NCBI GenBank assembly: GCA_945919795.1
Contig: CAMEJJ010000005.1
Span: 62,001 to 126,000, forward strand
Length of the DNA stretch: 64,000 bases
Direction of reading: 5' to 3'
Source: an uncultured Lachnospiraceae bacterium
GTDB lineage: Bacteria > Bacillota > Clostridia > Lachnospirales > Lachnospiraceae
The notes below the pieces were generated by a model. That model had not been told where the DNA came from and searched no databases. It saw only the letters and a list, made by a program, of their open reading frames with translations. Positions 45,403 through 54,893 of the stretch are shown piece by piece. Both the position numbers and the translations under genes were made by a program. The number at the start of each line of letters is the position of its first letter. Within the stretch, counting starts at the first letter, position 1.

Positions 45403-45798
45403 ATGAGTCAGGAAAAAGTTGATCAATATAAGAAGGAAAAGAAAAACCGTAAGGCCAATATTAAAAAAGAAAAGCGTCGTAAACTGATGTGGAAAATATT
45501 TGGTCCCATCTTGGCGATTCTTGTCATCGCTTTAATCGGTGCCGGTATCTATTTCATTCCCCAGTGGACCAATAACAAGGCGCAAGAAGCACAGGCCGAT
45601 GAAATCGATTACGAGCAGTTAATGGAATTACTTAATCAAAGCACCGACTCGCAAAGTGGCGATTCCACTGCTGAAACAGAAGTTTCCGACAGTGATTCCG
45701 TCACAGAAGAGGATGAAACCGATAATGCACCAGAAACAAATACAGATTCTTCAGAATCTTCCTCAGATAACGGATCTACAACAATTGAAGCAGAATAA
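45403..45798 (+). CDS. Small single-pass membrane protein with acidic tail
   Basis: I do not recognise a family. The 131 residues split clearly: a very basic N-terminal 30 residues (KKEKKNRKANIKKEKRRK), one membrane helix (IFGPILAILVIALIGAGIYFI, about 31-51), then an acidic Ser/Thr/Asp/Glu-rich tail (about 65-131) that would lie outside the cell by the positive-inside rule. No catalytic motif is seen. Start ATG follows AGGAAAGGATG. It is alone on the plus strand and ends in tandem palindromes. Confidence 0.75.
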   Translation: MSQEKVDQYKKEKKNRKANIKKEKRRKLMWKIFGPILAILVIALIGAGIYFIPQWTNNKAQEAQADEIDYEQLMELLNQSTDSQSGDSTAETEVSDSDSVTEEDETDNAPETNTDSSESSSDNGSTTIEAE

Positions 45799-45804
45799 AT
45801 GTTT

Positions 45805-45876
45805 TCAAAAATTAAATCAAAATTTAATTTTTGAGATGTGTGTGTGATAAAATTAAAAATCCACTTATTTTATCAC
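45805..45876 (+). terminator. Two palindromes after the small membrane protein gene
   Basis: TCAAAAATTAAAT / ATTTAATTTTTGA (45805-45834) and GTGATAAAAT / ATTTTATCAC (45844-45876) follow each other. Both are AT-rich stems; the first ends in a T-run and is likely the terminator. Confidence 0.6.
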
Positions 45877-45930
45877 GGATTAATGATTGACAAATTCAAC
45901 TATGCAAACACACATCCGAAAATGGAATAA

Positions 45931-45965
45931 CAAAAAAGGAGCAAATTCATTGCTCCTTTTTTTCA
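45931..45965. terminator. Bidirectional terminator between the small membrane gene and rubredoxin
   Basis: GGAGCAA / TTGCTCC (45938-45944, 45950-45956) with T8 on the plus strand and TTTTTTG on the minus strand. It can end both converging transcripts. Confidence 0.85.
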
Positions 45966-46025
45966 TAACATTCATTTTGTTTATCAACGAAATCATACAT
46001 AAGATATGTTCTACATATTTTATTC

Positions 46026-46187
46026 TTAAATTACTTTCATAAACATATCTTTGGTTACACCACAAATCGGGCAGCACCAGTCATCCGGGATATCTTCAAA
46101 AGCTGTACCGGGAGCGATACCATGCTCGGGATCTCCTTTCTCAGGATCATAAGTGTAACCACAGGGATTGCAAAAATACTTATCCAT
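46026..46187 (-). CDS. Rubredoxin
   Basis: This is a one-iron electron carrier. The 53-residue product has both Cys pairs, [15 protein letters not shown] (residues 6-20) and [13 protein letters not shown] (38-50), with [11 protein letters not shown] between, which is the full rubredoxin fold. The start is ATG 46187 behind AAAGGAGG. In anaerobes it feeds electrons to oxygen- and superoxide-detoxifying enzymes, but no such enzyme is next to it here. Confidence 0.95.
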   Translation of the reverse strand: MDKYFCNPCGYTYDPEKGDPEHGIAPGTAFEDIPDDWCCPICGVTKDMFMKVI

Positions 46188-46295
46188 CGTTAGTCCTCCT
46201 TTTTCTTTTGCATACAATTGGCAAAATCTGCCTTCTGATATAACAATTTTATTCCTATTAGTATTTCATGTCAACAGTAGTTCTTTCATCTGTTC

Positions 46296-46346
46296 AACTA
46301 AAAAGAAACTTATGCTTTGTAATGAATAACACAGCATAAGTTTCTT
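46296..46346 (-). terminator. Terminator of purL
   Basis: AAGAAACTTATGCT (46303-46316) and AGCATAAGTTTCTT (46333-46346) pair perfectly over 14 bases; the minus strand continues TTTAG. It lies 39 bases beyond the purL stop. Confidence 0.85.
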
Positions 46347-46384
46347 CAAAGTTCAAAATGAATTATTATTTCGTTTTGCTATTT

Positions 46385-49300
46385 TTACATAAAATACTGT
46401 ACACCTGATTCGAAAATCTTCATATCCTGCTCACCATAGATATTGATTGCCACGGCATCATCCCGTCTTTCGGAGTGAGCCATCTTTCCAAGGCAGCGTC
46501 CGTCAGGAGATGTAATACCCTCGATGGCAGCATAAGAACCATTGACATTCCATTCTTCATCCATGGAAACATTGCCGTTAAAGTCAGCATACTGGGTAGC
46601 AACCTGTCCGTTTGCAAACAGCTTATCAATCCATTCCTTTGGTGCAACAAATCGTCCTTCACCGTGTGATGCGGGGTTCACATATGTCTTTCCAAGTTCA
46701 GCAAGTTGCAACCATGGTGATTTATTGGTCACAACCTTGGTATATACCATCTTGGAGATATGTCTGTTGATCGTATTAAAGGTCAAAGTAGGAGAATCTT
46801 CTTTCTGACCCACAATTTCGCCATAAGGAACCAGCCCAAGTTTAATCAGTGCCTGGAAACCATTACAGATCCCCAATGCCAATCCATCTCTTTCATTTAA
46901 GAGTTTCATGACAGCTTCCTTGATCTTAGCATTCTGGAATGCGGTAGCAAAGAATTTCGCACTTCCGTCCGGTTCATCACCGGCTGAGAAACCACCCGGG
47001 AACATAATAATCTGTGCCTGGCTAATTGCTTTTTCAAATTCATCCACAGATCCTCTGATATCTTCTGCGCTTAAATTGCGGAAGACTTTGGTTACAACAT
47101 TGGCACCCGCTCTTTCAAATGCCTTTGTACTGTCATATTCGCAGTTCGTACCGGGGAATAACGGAATAAATACCGTCGGTTTTGCGACCTTGTTTTTGCA
47201 GATATAAATATCTTTTGTATCGTATACTTTTACCTCAATCGGGTCGGTATCCTTTACTGCCTTGGTAGGGAATACTTTTTCCAGTTTCTTTTTCCATGCA
47301 TCCAGCGCTTCTGATTCACTGACGGTTGTATCGCCGAATTTAAATCCATCTTCTACAACGGTTCCGACAACTTCATATACAACACCGGCTTTTTCTACAA
47401 AGCCCATCATATTGGCCGGTACTTCTAATAAGAAGTTTCCAAGTTCATTTGTAAACAGTCCGTCATTTTCTACCAAACCATCAAATCTGACACCAAATCC
47501 GTTACCAAATGCCATCTTGGCTGCAGCGGCTGCAATACCCTTTGAATCGAGTACATAAGCGGATACAACTGCTTTGTCCTGGATGAGTCCGGCAACTTTT
47601 TCGTAGGTTTCTGCAACTTTTTTGTAAATCGGCAAATCATATTCGTCCTTTGCAAGACGAACAACCACCAGTTTATTACCGGATTTCTTTAATTCCGGCG
47701 TAATAATTTCCGGATATTTTGCGGTATCGACTGCAAATGACACAAGTGTCGGAGGTACATCAATATCGTTGAAAGTTCCTGACATACTGTCTTTTCCACC
47801 AATACTCGGCAGTCCGTATCCGATTTGTGCATCAAACGCACCAAGTAAAGCGGCAAACGGCTGACTCCAGCGATGTTTATCCTCGGTCATTCTGCGGAAA
47901 TATTCCTGGAATGTAAAACGTACTTTTTTATAATCACCACCGGCAGCTACAATCTTGCTTAAAGATTCGGTTACAGCATAAACAGCTCCGTGATACGGGC
48001 TCCAGGTAGAAAGGTAAGGATCGAAACCATAGCTCATCATGGTAACAGTTTCGGTCTTTCCTTTTAATACCGGCAATTTAGCCACCATGGTCTGTGTCTC
48101 GGTTAACTGATACTTTCCACCATAAGGCATATAAACGCTACCGGCACCGATGGATGCGTCAAACATTTCGACAAGCCCCTTCTGGCTGCAGACATTTAAG
48201 TCATTTAATGTGCGTAAGAATGCTGTTCTCACATCGCCTGCTTCAACAGCTTCCTCCACATCTTTAATTGCATATTGTTTAAAATAATTATCTTCTTCTA
48301 CCGGAACATCAATGGCAACATCTGCTTCCTGATGTGCTCCGTTGGTATCTAAGAATGAACGGGCAATATCAACGATCTTTTTGCCTCTCCATTCAAGAAC
48401 CAATCTGGGCTCTTCGGTCACAACAGCAACCTCAACCGCCTCTAAGTTTTCTTCTGCGGCATAGCCTAAAAATTCCTGTACATCTTTGGGATCTACAACA
48501 ACTGCCATACGTTCCTGTGATTCGGAAATTGCAAGCTCCGTTCCGTCAAGTCCGGCATATTTCTTAGGTACTTTATCAAGATCAACAATCAGTCCGGGAG
48601 CCAATTCACCGATAGCAACCGATACACCGCCGGCACCAAAGTCATTACATTTTTTGATCAATTTAGAAACTTCTGCTCTGCGGAACAGTCTCTGGATTTT
48701 ACGCTCGGTAGGTGCATTTCCTTTCTGAACCTCTGCGCCACAGGTCTCGATAGAGCTTTCGGTATGAACCTTGGAAGAACCGGTAGCACCGCCACAGCCG
48801 TCACGTCCGGTGCGACCGCCTAAAAGAATGATGATATCGCCCGGATCGGAATTTTCACGAATCACATTTTTACGGGGTGCGGCACCCATAACGGCACCAA
48901 TTTCCATACGTTTTGCCACATAATTGGGATGATACAGCTCTTTTACATATCCCGTAGCAAGACCAATCTGGTTACCATAGGAAGAATAACCGCTTGCAGC
49001 TCCTGTTACCAGTTTCTTTTGTGACAATTTTCCTTTTAAAGTATCTTTGATCGGAACTGTGGGATCTGCAGCACCGGTGATACGCATTGCCTGATACACA
49101 TATCCACGTCCGGAAAGCGGATCTCTTATAGCACCGCCAAGACATGTTGCAGCACCACCGAAAGGCTCGATCTCCGTAGGATGATTGTGTGTTTCATTTT
49201 TGAAGAATACCAGCCACTCTTCGGTCTGACCATCGATTTCAACCGGCACAACAACTGAGCAGGCATTAATTTCATCGGATACTTCCATATCCTGAAGTTT

Positions 49301-50170
49301 CCCTTCTGCTCTTAATTTTTTCATTGCCATCAATGCAAGATCCATCAGGCAGACAAATTTATCATCTCTGCCCTGATACATTTCATGATGTGCATCCAGA
49401 TATGCATGATATGATTTTTCAATCGGAGCTTTGTAATATCCGTCAGCAATCTCCACATTTTTTAATTCCGTAGAAAATGTGGTATGACGGCAGTGATCGG
49501 ACCAGTATGTATCCAAAACACGGATTTCTGTCATAGTCGGATCTCTGTGCTCGTCCTTTTGATAATAGTTCTGAATATGAAGGAAATCTTTAAATGTCAT
49601 GGCCAGGCCAAGTGAATCGTAAAGTGCTTTTAAATCTGCCTCCGCCATATCTTTAAAACCATCAAATACGATAACATCTGCAGGCTCCTCGTATTCGGCA
49701 ATCAAAGTGTCCGGTTTTACCATATCGGTCTCGCGTGAATCCACCGGATTGATACAATACGCTTTGATTTCAGCAAATTCTTCATCTGAAATCTCTCCGG
49801 ATAATAAATAGGTAACAGCAGTCCGGATAACCGGTTCTTCATCTTCCTTTAAGAATTTCACACACTGCATGGCCGAATCGGCTCTCTGGTCAAACTGTCC
49901 CGGCAGGTATTCAACACTAAAAGTTCTTTCACCGGGTTGTACCTCGATATTTTCATGATAAAGAATATCAACCGGCGGCTCGGAAAAAACAGTCTTGCAT
50001 GCTCTTTCAAATACCTCATCCGAAAGATTTTCTACATCATAACGAATGAATACTCTGACCTGTTTTAGTCCATCCACTCCCAAATAGCTTTTTAAATCCT
50101 CGTACAGCTCTGTGGCTTTCACCGCAAAAGCTGCTTTCTTTTCTACGTAAATACGTTTTACATTTGCCAT
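46385..50170 (-). CDS. purL: Phosphoribosylformylglycinamidine synthase, single-chain form
   Basis: This enzyme converts FGAR, ATP and glutamine to FGAM in purine synthesis. The 1261-residue chain joins the PurS-like N-terminus, the PurL ATPase core (TYWSDHCRHTTFSTEL, then NETHNHPTEIEPFGGAATCLGG and LLGGRTGRDGCGGATGSSK) and the PurQ-like glutaminase at the C-terminus (FPGGFSAGDEPDGS, LALGICNGFQALIKLG with the nucleophile Cys, SHGEGRF). This is the clostridial/bacteroidal form, slightly shorter than the E. coli type (about 1295). ATG 50170 was chosen, after GGAGGAAACGACAAAC; a longer frame is less likely. It stands alone. Confidence 0.95.
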   Translation of the reverse strand: MANVKRIYVEKKAAFAVKATELYEDLKSYLGVDGLKQVRVFIRYDVENLSDEVFERACKTVFSEPPVDILYHENIEVQPGERTFSVEYLPGQFDQRADSAMQCVKFLKEDEEPVIRTAVTYLLSGEISDEEFAEIKAYCINPVDSRETDMVKPDTLIAEYEEPADVIVFDGFKDMAEADLKALYDSLGLAMTFKDFLHIQNYYQKDEHRDPTMTEIRVLDTYWSDHCRHTTFSTELKNVEIADGYYKAPIEKSYHAYLDAHHEMYQGRDDKFVCLMDLALMAMKKLRAEGKLQDMEVSDEINACSVVVPVEIDGQTEEWLVFFKNETHNHPTEIEPFGGAATCLGGAIRDPLSGRGYVYQAMRITGAADPTVPIKDTLKGKLSQKKLVTGAASGYSSYGNQIGLATGYVKELYHPNYVAKRMEIGAVMGAAPRKNVIRENSDPGDIIILLGGRTGRDGCGGATGSSKVHTESSIETCGAEVQKGNAPTERKIQRLFRRAEVSKLIKKCNDFGAGGVSVAIGELAPGLIVDLDKVPKKYAGLDGTELAISESQERMAVVVDPKDVQEFLGYAAEENLEAVEVAVVTEEPRLVLEWRGKKIVDIARSFLDTNGAHQEADVAIDVPVEEDNYFKQYAIKDVEEAVEAGDVRTAFLRTLNDLNVCSQKGLVEMFDASIGAGSVYMPYGGKYQLTETQTMVAKLPVLKGKTETVTMMSYGFDPYLSTWSPYHGAVYAVTESLSKIVAAGGDYKKVRFTFQEYFRRMTEDKHRWSQPFAALLGAFDAQIGYGLPSIGGKDSMSGTFNDIDVPPTLVSFAVDTAKYPEIITPELKKSGNKLVVVRLAKDEYDLPIYKKVAETYEKVAGLIQDKAVVSAYVLDSKGIAAAAAKMAFGNGFGVRFDGLVENDGLFTNELGNFLLEVPANMMGFVEKAGVVYEVVGTVVEDGFKFGDTTVSESEALDAWKKKLEKVFPTKAVKDTDPIEVKVYDTKDIYICKNKVAKPTVFIPLFPGTNCEYDSTKAFERAGANVVTKVFRNLSAEDIRGSVDEFEKAISQAQIIMFPGGFSAGDEPDGSAKFFATAFQNAKIKEAVMKLLNERDGLALGICNGFQALIKLGLVPYGEIVGQKEDSPTLTFNTINRHISKMVYTKVVTNKSPWLQLAELGKTYVNPASHGEGRFVAPKEWIDKLFANGQVATQYADFNGNVSMDEEWNVNGSYAAIEGITSPDGRCLGKMAHSERRDDAVAINIYGEQDMKIFESGVQYFM

Positions 50171-50206
50171 GTTTGTCGTTTCCTCCATAGTTAATCTATT
50201 AAACAT

Positions 50207-51090
50207 TTCCTATCTTGTTTAAACACTATTTCTATTATACAAGATTCAGCTTTTTTTTCAATAAAGGGAAAAGGATTTTTCAGAAATACAATATGGATTA
50301 TTGGTTTACAAAAGATTTATGTATAATTACATTTTGTAGTGTTATGAAATGCTATTTTTCAATGCTTTTTGTTGGTTTACAGATAATTTTGCAGATTTTT
50401 ACAACTTATGTGTACCAAATATTGTTGTTTGTTGTGTTATTTAATACAATATATTGATTTTTCCTTTTGTGACAGAAACATCAAATCATATATCACTTTC
50501 TGTCATTTATTTCAATAGTTTTGATTTTTTTCTTTTTATTACAACTGTATTTTATTTATGAGATTTTGATTTAAAAAATATAATGACGATTATGTCAATT
50601 GATTTTATATAACAATAATAGGCACGCGTGGTTTACATAACGCACTATTAGCATTGACTATTTTGTCTATATCTTGTATTTCTTTTTTCATAACACCACA
50701 AATTATATAGCTTCTTTTGTTATGTAACCCATTGTTATGTAAACTTTTGTAGTTAAAATATGCATATATTTTTTCAAATAAGTCGCCATATCAAATTGAA
50801 AACACAAGCTAAAACGCAAATAAACAGAAAATCCCGATTTAAAACAGGGAGAATAGAAATCTGGAAGAGAACAAAAATAGAATAATAAAAATAAAAGGAA
50901 ACTATAGAAGCAATATAAAGTCAGAAAAAATCTATAAAAAAGCAGGACGAAAGACATATATAAAAAGACTATTATAAAACAAAGAAAATAATCTTAGAAA
51001 AGCCAAAAAGCCATTTTAAAACAAGGAGATATACATAGAAAAGCCAAAAAAGCCATTTTAAAACAAGGAGATGAACATAGAAAAGATAAT
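50207..51090. other. Gene-free AT-rich region of nearly 900 bp
   Basis: No frame here has a ribosome site and protein-like composition; an 84-codon minus-strand frame at 50703-50957 is almost all Phe/Leu/Tyr/Ser and is not credible. The visible structure is three GTTATGTAA-type words: GGTTTACATAAC (50630-50641) inverted against GTTATGTAAC (50719-50728) and GTTATGTAAAC (50734-50744). The purL promoter must lie near 50190-50260. A 42-bp tandem repeat follows at 50995-51077. Confidence 0.6.
50995..51077. repeat. Two tandem ~42-bp repeats with ribosome-site-like cores
   Basis: Units 50995-51035 and 51036-51077 share TAGAAAAGCC, AAGCCATTTTAAAACAAGG and AGAT; a third unit starts at 51078 and stops. 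Each holds AAGGAGAT but is followed by ATACAT or GAACAT with no ORF, so no start is implied. Confidence 0.7.
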
Positions 51091-51123
51091 AAAAACAAGC
51101 CCGGTAAAAGAGCTTGTTTTTAT
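51091..51123. terminator. Terminator of the alpha-hydroxy-acid oxidase gene
   Basis: AACAAGC (51094-51100) / GCTTGTT (51112-51118) with T-rich tails on both strands. It lies 42 bases beyond the stop at 51165. Confidence 0.75.
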
Positions 51124-51164
51124 TACTTATACTATTCATGATTATTAATTTTCACTATTTATTA

Positions 51165-52184
51165 TTACATCCGGATCATATCGCGACTGATATCAGAAAT
51201 ATTGCGAGCGCCACACATATACATGGTATCGACAAGTTCTGCTTTCAACTTGTCAAAATAGCATTCCATGCCCTCCTGTCCCCCTCCATAATAGGAAATC
51301 AGAACCGGACGACAGATCATGCATAAATCCGCTCCCAATGCATAGGCCTTGAACATATCGATGCCGGAACGAATACCACCGTCCACGATAATTGTTGCCC
51401 GCCCGGATACCGCATCTGCAATTTCTGAAAGTACCTCTGCTGTTGCAGGAGTATCGGAAAGCACTCTTCCACCGTGGTTTGACACAATGATGGCATCTGC
51501 ACCTGCATCAATCGCTTTTAAGGCGCTTTTTGCCGTCATAATTCCCTTTACAATAAACGGAACCTTCGCTTCCTCTTTTAAGGCGCGTAGCTGTTCAACC
51601 GATTTCGTTCCACCGGAGCCGTGACATTCTTTCAGATGTGGTAAACCTGCACTATCGACCACAACCGTAATGGCAAGCGGCGACTGTTTTTCATGGCATC
51701 GAGTCATCTGCTTGATGATATTTTCATCTGCTTCCGGATTGATAACCGGAATCCCATTATTACCATGTGAAATCCTTGACTGAATTGCACTATTATGTAC
51801 GCTTTCCTCTAATCCGGTACTGTAAAAATGCAGAATTCCTCTGCTTTCACAGGCCGCCATACACTTTTCATTAAAATCCCGGACGTCGTCTTCCGGGTTA
51901 TACTGAAGCCTTATAGAGCCAATTGGTGCAGATACCAGTGGAAATGCCAACTCTCTTCCAAACAGGCTCGCAGACGTGTCTATTGCTGTATTTTCCACGA
52001 TGGTATCCATATTCAGTTTTATCTTATGCCAGGCTTCATAATTATCATTTGCACCATTTCCGGGACCTTTTGAACCCGGACCGGGCAATGTGTTTTTACA
52101 AGCCAGTCCATTACAAACCGGACACACCTTACATTTGGGACCGATATTCTCTTTTGCACGTTCTAATACTTCTGTATAATTCAT
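51165..52184 (-). CDS. FMN-dependent alpha-hydroxy-acid oxidizing protein
   Basis: The 339-residue product is a TIM-barrel flavoenzyme of the lactate oxidase/glycolate oxidase/LldD family. It has SAPIGSIRLQ, FIVKGIMTAKSALKAIDAGADAIIVSNHGGRVLSDTPA in pieces (the catalytic His and Arg lie in SNHGGRVLSDT), and IIVDGGIRSGIDMFKAYALGADLCMICRPVL for the phosphate site. An N-terminal Cys cluster (CKVCPVCNGLACK, residues 19-31) is common in clostridial members and absent from lactate oxidases; it may bind an Fe-S cluster or metal. The substrate is unknown. It is about 57 bases downstream of the amino-acid ABC importer ATPase gene, so it may act on the imported compound. Confidence 0.87.
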   Translation of the reverse strand: MNYTEVLERAKENIGPKCKVCPVCNGLACKNTLPGPGSKGPGNGANDNYEAWHKIKLNMDTIVENTAIDTSASLFGRELAFPLVSAPIGSIRLQYNPEDDVRDFNEKCMAACESRGILHFYSTGLEESVHNSAIQSRISHGNNGIPVINPEADENIIKQMTRCHEKQSPLAITVVVDSAGLPHLKECHGSGGTKSVEQLRALKEEAKVPFIVKGIMTAKSALKAIDAGADAIIVSNHGGRVLSDTPATAEVLSEIADAVSGRATIIVDGGIRSGIDMFKAYALGADLCMICRPVLISYYGGGQEGMECYFDKLKAELVDTMYMCGARNISDISRDMIRM

Positions 52185-52241
52185 ATTAAATCCATTCTGT
52201 ATACGTTTACAATTGCGATGTATTGTCCGATGTATACACGA

Positions 52242-53000
52242 TTACAATACACTACTTAAAAACTGCTGTGCTTTTTCTGTCTTGGGATGCTCAAACAATT
52301 CTTCCGGTGTTCCTTCTTCCAAAATCACACCATCATACATGAAAACCACACGGTCTGCCACTTCTTTTGCAAAGCCCATCTCGTGTGTAACACAAATCAT
52401 GGTCATGCCCTGTTTTGCAAGATCCTTCATAACATTTAATACTTCTCCTACAAGCTCCGGATCCAGTGCGGATGTGGGCTCATCAAAGAGCATGATTTTG
52501 GGTTCCATGGCAAGTGCTCTTGCAATGGCCACACGCTGTTGCTGTCCTCCCGAAAGGTTATTGGGATAGGCATCCGCTTTCTCGGATAAACCAACCTTTT
52601 CAAGCAGTTCCAAAGCTCTTTTGTCAGCTTCTTCTTCACTGATATTTTTCACTTTCATAGGAGAAATTTTCACATTATCCTTTACCGTTAAATGCGGGAA
52701 CAAATTGAAACGCTGGAATACCATACCCATTTCGAGTAAAAGTGCTTTATGTTTTTCTTTGCTCATTCCGTCAATCACTTTTCCTTTTTCGGCCTGAACA
52801 AACAATTCATCCTCAATATAAATCTTTCCGGATGTAATCGTCTCCAATGTATTTAAAGAACGTAAAAATGTAGACTTACCGGCACCGGAGGGACCGATAA
52901 TGACAATTACCTCCCCCTGTTCCACCGTCAGGTTCACATCTTTTAATACTTCTAAATCTCCAAAATTTTTGCAAAGGTCCACTGTTTTAATATATGACAT
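52242..53000 (-). CDS. Polar amino-acid ABC importer ATPase
   Basis: This is a GlnQ/HisP-type ATPase. The 252-residue product has Walker [19 protein letters not shown] (about residues 34-51), [18 protein letters not shown] (Q-loop), signature [16 protein letters not shown], Walker [21 protein letters not shown] and H-loop [20 protein letters not shown]. These are hallmarks of polar amino-acid uptake. It follows the permease gene by 12 bases. The specific amino acid cannot be told. Confidence 0.94.
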   Translation of the reverse strand: MSYIKTVDLCKNFGDLEVLKDVNLTVEQGEVIVIIGPSGAGKSTFLRSLNTLETITSGKIYIEDELFVQAEKGKVIDGMSKEKHKALLLEMGMVFQRFNLFPHLTVKDNVKISPMKVKNISEEEADKRALELLEKVGLSEKADAYPNNLSGGQQQRVAIARALAMEPKIMLFDEPTSALDPELVGEVLNVMKDLAKQGMTMICVTHEMGFAKEVADRVVFMYDGVILEEGTPEELFEHPKTEKAQQFLSSVL

Positions 53001-53012
53001 ATCTGACTCCTC

Positions 53013-53672
53013 CTATTCATACACGGAATACTTCTTCTCAAGTCTGTTAAAGATGAATGAGAATACGGCTGTAATAACCAGATAAATAATCATGGCCGGT
53101 ATATAAACCAGTGCCGTTGCAGATGAAGATGAAATTGCGCGAGTTACTTTTGTCAAATCGGACAAACCGATAATGGCAACCAATGAAACATCTTTTAAGA
53201 CCATAATAAATTCATTACCAACCGGCGGAATCAAGCGACGGACAGTCTGTGGAATAATAATATGCCGCATAGTCTGTCCATAGGTCATGCCAAGTGCTTT
53301 GGCAGCTTCGTACTGACCTTTGTCGATAGACTGAATTCCGGCTCTGATATTTTCCGCAAGATAGGCAGCTGAATTCAGTGTATATGCAATCATGGCTGCA
53401 ACAAATGCACTTTTAATGGTCAGTGCCGGATTAAACTGTGGTAAACCGAAATAAATAAAATAAATCTGCATCAATAAAGGAGTGCCTCTGAAAAAGAAGA
53501 TATAGGCACTGCACGGTTTATTGATTAACGGATTTTTAGCCATTTTTCCCAATGCCAGAAAAAGACTTAAAACAAGACCGATGGCGACAGATAAAATCGT
53601 AATCAATATCGTCATCTTAGTACCGTTTAACAGCTGCGGCATCCAGGTAATGATTTTGTTTAATGCATCCAC
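53013..53672 (-). CDS. Polar amino-acid ABC importer permease
   Basis: The 219-residue product is a HisM/GlnP-type permease: about five membrane helices, the leader block IITWMPQLLNGTKMTILITIL, FFRGTPLLMQIYFIYFGLPQF, and the EAA loop YEAAKALGMTYGQTMRHIIIPQ (about 133-154). It starts at GTG 53672 seven bases after AGGAGG, and it pairs with the ATPase and binding protein genes. Confidence 0.93.
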   Translation of the reverse strand: MDALNKIITWMPQLLNGTKMTILITILSVAIGLVLSLFLALGKMAKNPLINKPCSAYIFFFRGTPLLMQIYFIYFGLPQFNPALTIKSAFVAAMIAYTLNSAAYLAENIRAGIQSIDKGQYEAAKALGMTYGQTMRHIIIPQTVRRLIPPVGNEFIMVLKDVSLVAIIGLSDLTKVTRAISSSSATALVYIPAMIIYLVITAVFSFIFNRLEKKYSVYE

Positions 53673-53762
53673 GTTTGTTCCTCCTAAAGTAACGTTTATT
53701 CTTTAACCTATATATTTTATAAAACAAATTTCCTTATACGTCAAATAATGTTTTGTATAAAT

Positions 53763-53800
53763 AAACTCCCTATCTGTCAATATTATCAGATAGGGAGTTT
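53763..53800 (-). terminator. Hairpin between the binding-protein and permease genes
   Basis: AAACTCCCTATCTG (53763-53776) pairs with CAGATAGGGAGTTT (53787-53800) over 14 bases. The T-tract is weak (ATTTATAC), so it likely lets through only part of transcription or shields the upstream mRNA, giving more binding protein than permease. Confidence 0.7.
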
Positions 53801-53855
53801 GATTCATTTTGTATCGGCTGATATTATCTAAAATAATCTCGCCGCACACTCTGTA

Positions 53856-54707
53856 TTATTCCATATCAGCTGTAATATCGCTTCCGAAATACTTTGTTGC
53901 AATTTCACCAAGCTTTCCGCTTGCTTTTACTGCATCTAAAGCCTCTTCCATTGCGTTCTTTAAATCATCGTTGCCTTTTTTAAAGCACATAACGATAGGT
54001 TCTGCATCGGGTGCCTGCCATACAGTCTTGTAGTTGTTCGCTTCATCTCCAAGATAGTAAGATGCAACAACAGCATCTGTACATACAGCATCAACACGAC
54101 CTGCTTTGATTTCATCAAAGGCATTGATAACCTTTTCATACTGTCTTAAATCTGTATCCACACCGGCAGCAATCTGTTCCTGCATAATGTAATCTGCAGT
54201 TGTTTCCATCTGAACTGCAACAGTTTTTCCTGCCAGATCAGCTACATCTGCAATTTCAGAATCGTTGGGAACGACTAAAACAGGAGCATTTGCAACATAA
54301 GGTTTTGACAAAGTATATTCCTCATCACGACCTTCGGTCCAGCTTACACATGACATAATAACATCATATTTGTCTGCATCAACACCGGCAAAAATACCGT
54401 CCCATGCAGTATCAACGATTTCTAATTCCAGTCCCATCTCATCAGCGATAGCCTGTGCTAATTCCATATCAAATCCGATTGGTGTAGCACCGTCTTCGTC
54501 AAAGTATTCCATCGGAGGATATCCGATTTCTGCTGCAACCATTAATTTGCCGGGTTGTAATGTTAATGAGCCTTCTTCTGTAGCTCCTGCTGTCTCAGAA
54601 CTTCCAGCTTCGGTTGTTCCTTCCGCAGACTGTGTAGAACCACATGCTGTCAAAGAAGCAACTACCATAGTACCTGCAAGAACACAGGCAAGTAACTTTT
54701 TCATCAT
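53856..54707 (-). CDS. Polar amino-acid ABC importer substrate-binding lipoprotein
   Basis: The 283-residue product begins with a lipoprotein signal (KKLLACVLAGTMVVASLTACGS; Cys in TACG) and a Ser/Thr/Glu-rich linker. The family-3 solute-binding fold follows: LMVAAEIGYPPMEYFDEDG, GFDMELAQAIADEMGLELE, VSWTEGRDEEYTLSKPYV and RVDAVCTDAVVASYYL. Start was set at ATG 54707 after AGAGGAGAATT, with a second ATG right behind; upstream codons do not form a signal. The ligand may be cystine, glutamine or a basic amino acid; the sequence does not decide. Confidence 0.93.
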   Translation of the reverse strand: MMKKLLACVLAGTMVVASLTACGSTQSAEGTTEAGSSETAGATEEGSLTLQPGKLMVAAEIGYPPMEYFDEDGATPIGFDMELAQAIADEMGLELEIVDTAWDGIFAGVDADKYDVIMSCVSWTEGRDEEYTLSKPYVANAPVLVVPNDSEIADVADLAGKTVAVQMETTADYIMQEQIAAGVDTDLRQYEKVINAFDEIKAGRVDAVCTDAVVASYYLGDEANNYKTVWQAPDAEPIVMCFKKGNDDLKNAMEEALDAVKASGKLGEIATKYFGSDITADME

Positions 54708-54893
54708 AATAATTCTCCTCTCGTCGCTATAGCAAAAAATATGGACAATGTATCTATTTCCGACATCATTGTCCATAGGTATAGTATCATTCCATGTTTA
54801 ATTTGTCAAATCTAATTGATTGCTTTTTAATTCACATTCTAAATGATTTCTTTCATGCAACCAATGATCCAAGCAACATATTTGGATTACAAT

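Noticed and set aside
45880..46077. A 65-codon minus-strand frame next to rubredoxin
   Set aside because: It is the shadow of rubredoxin in another frame and crosses the bidirectional terminator.
50703..50957. An 84-codon minus-strand frame upstream of purL
   Set aside because: Almost all Phe, Leu, Tyr and Ser, the product of AT-rich DNA; no ribosome site and no domain.
51022..51035. AAGGAGATATACAT, identical to the ribosome site used in common expression vectors
   Set aside because: No ATG follows, and the repeated unit varies naturally around it; it is native repeat sequence, not vector.
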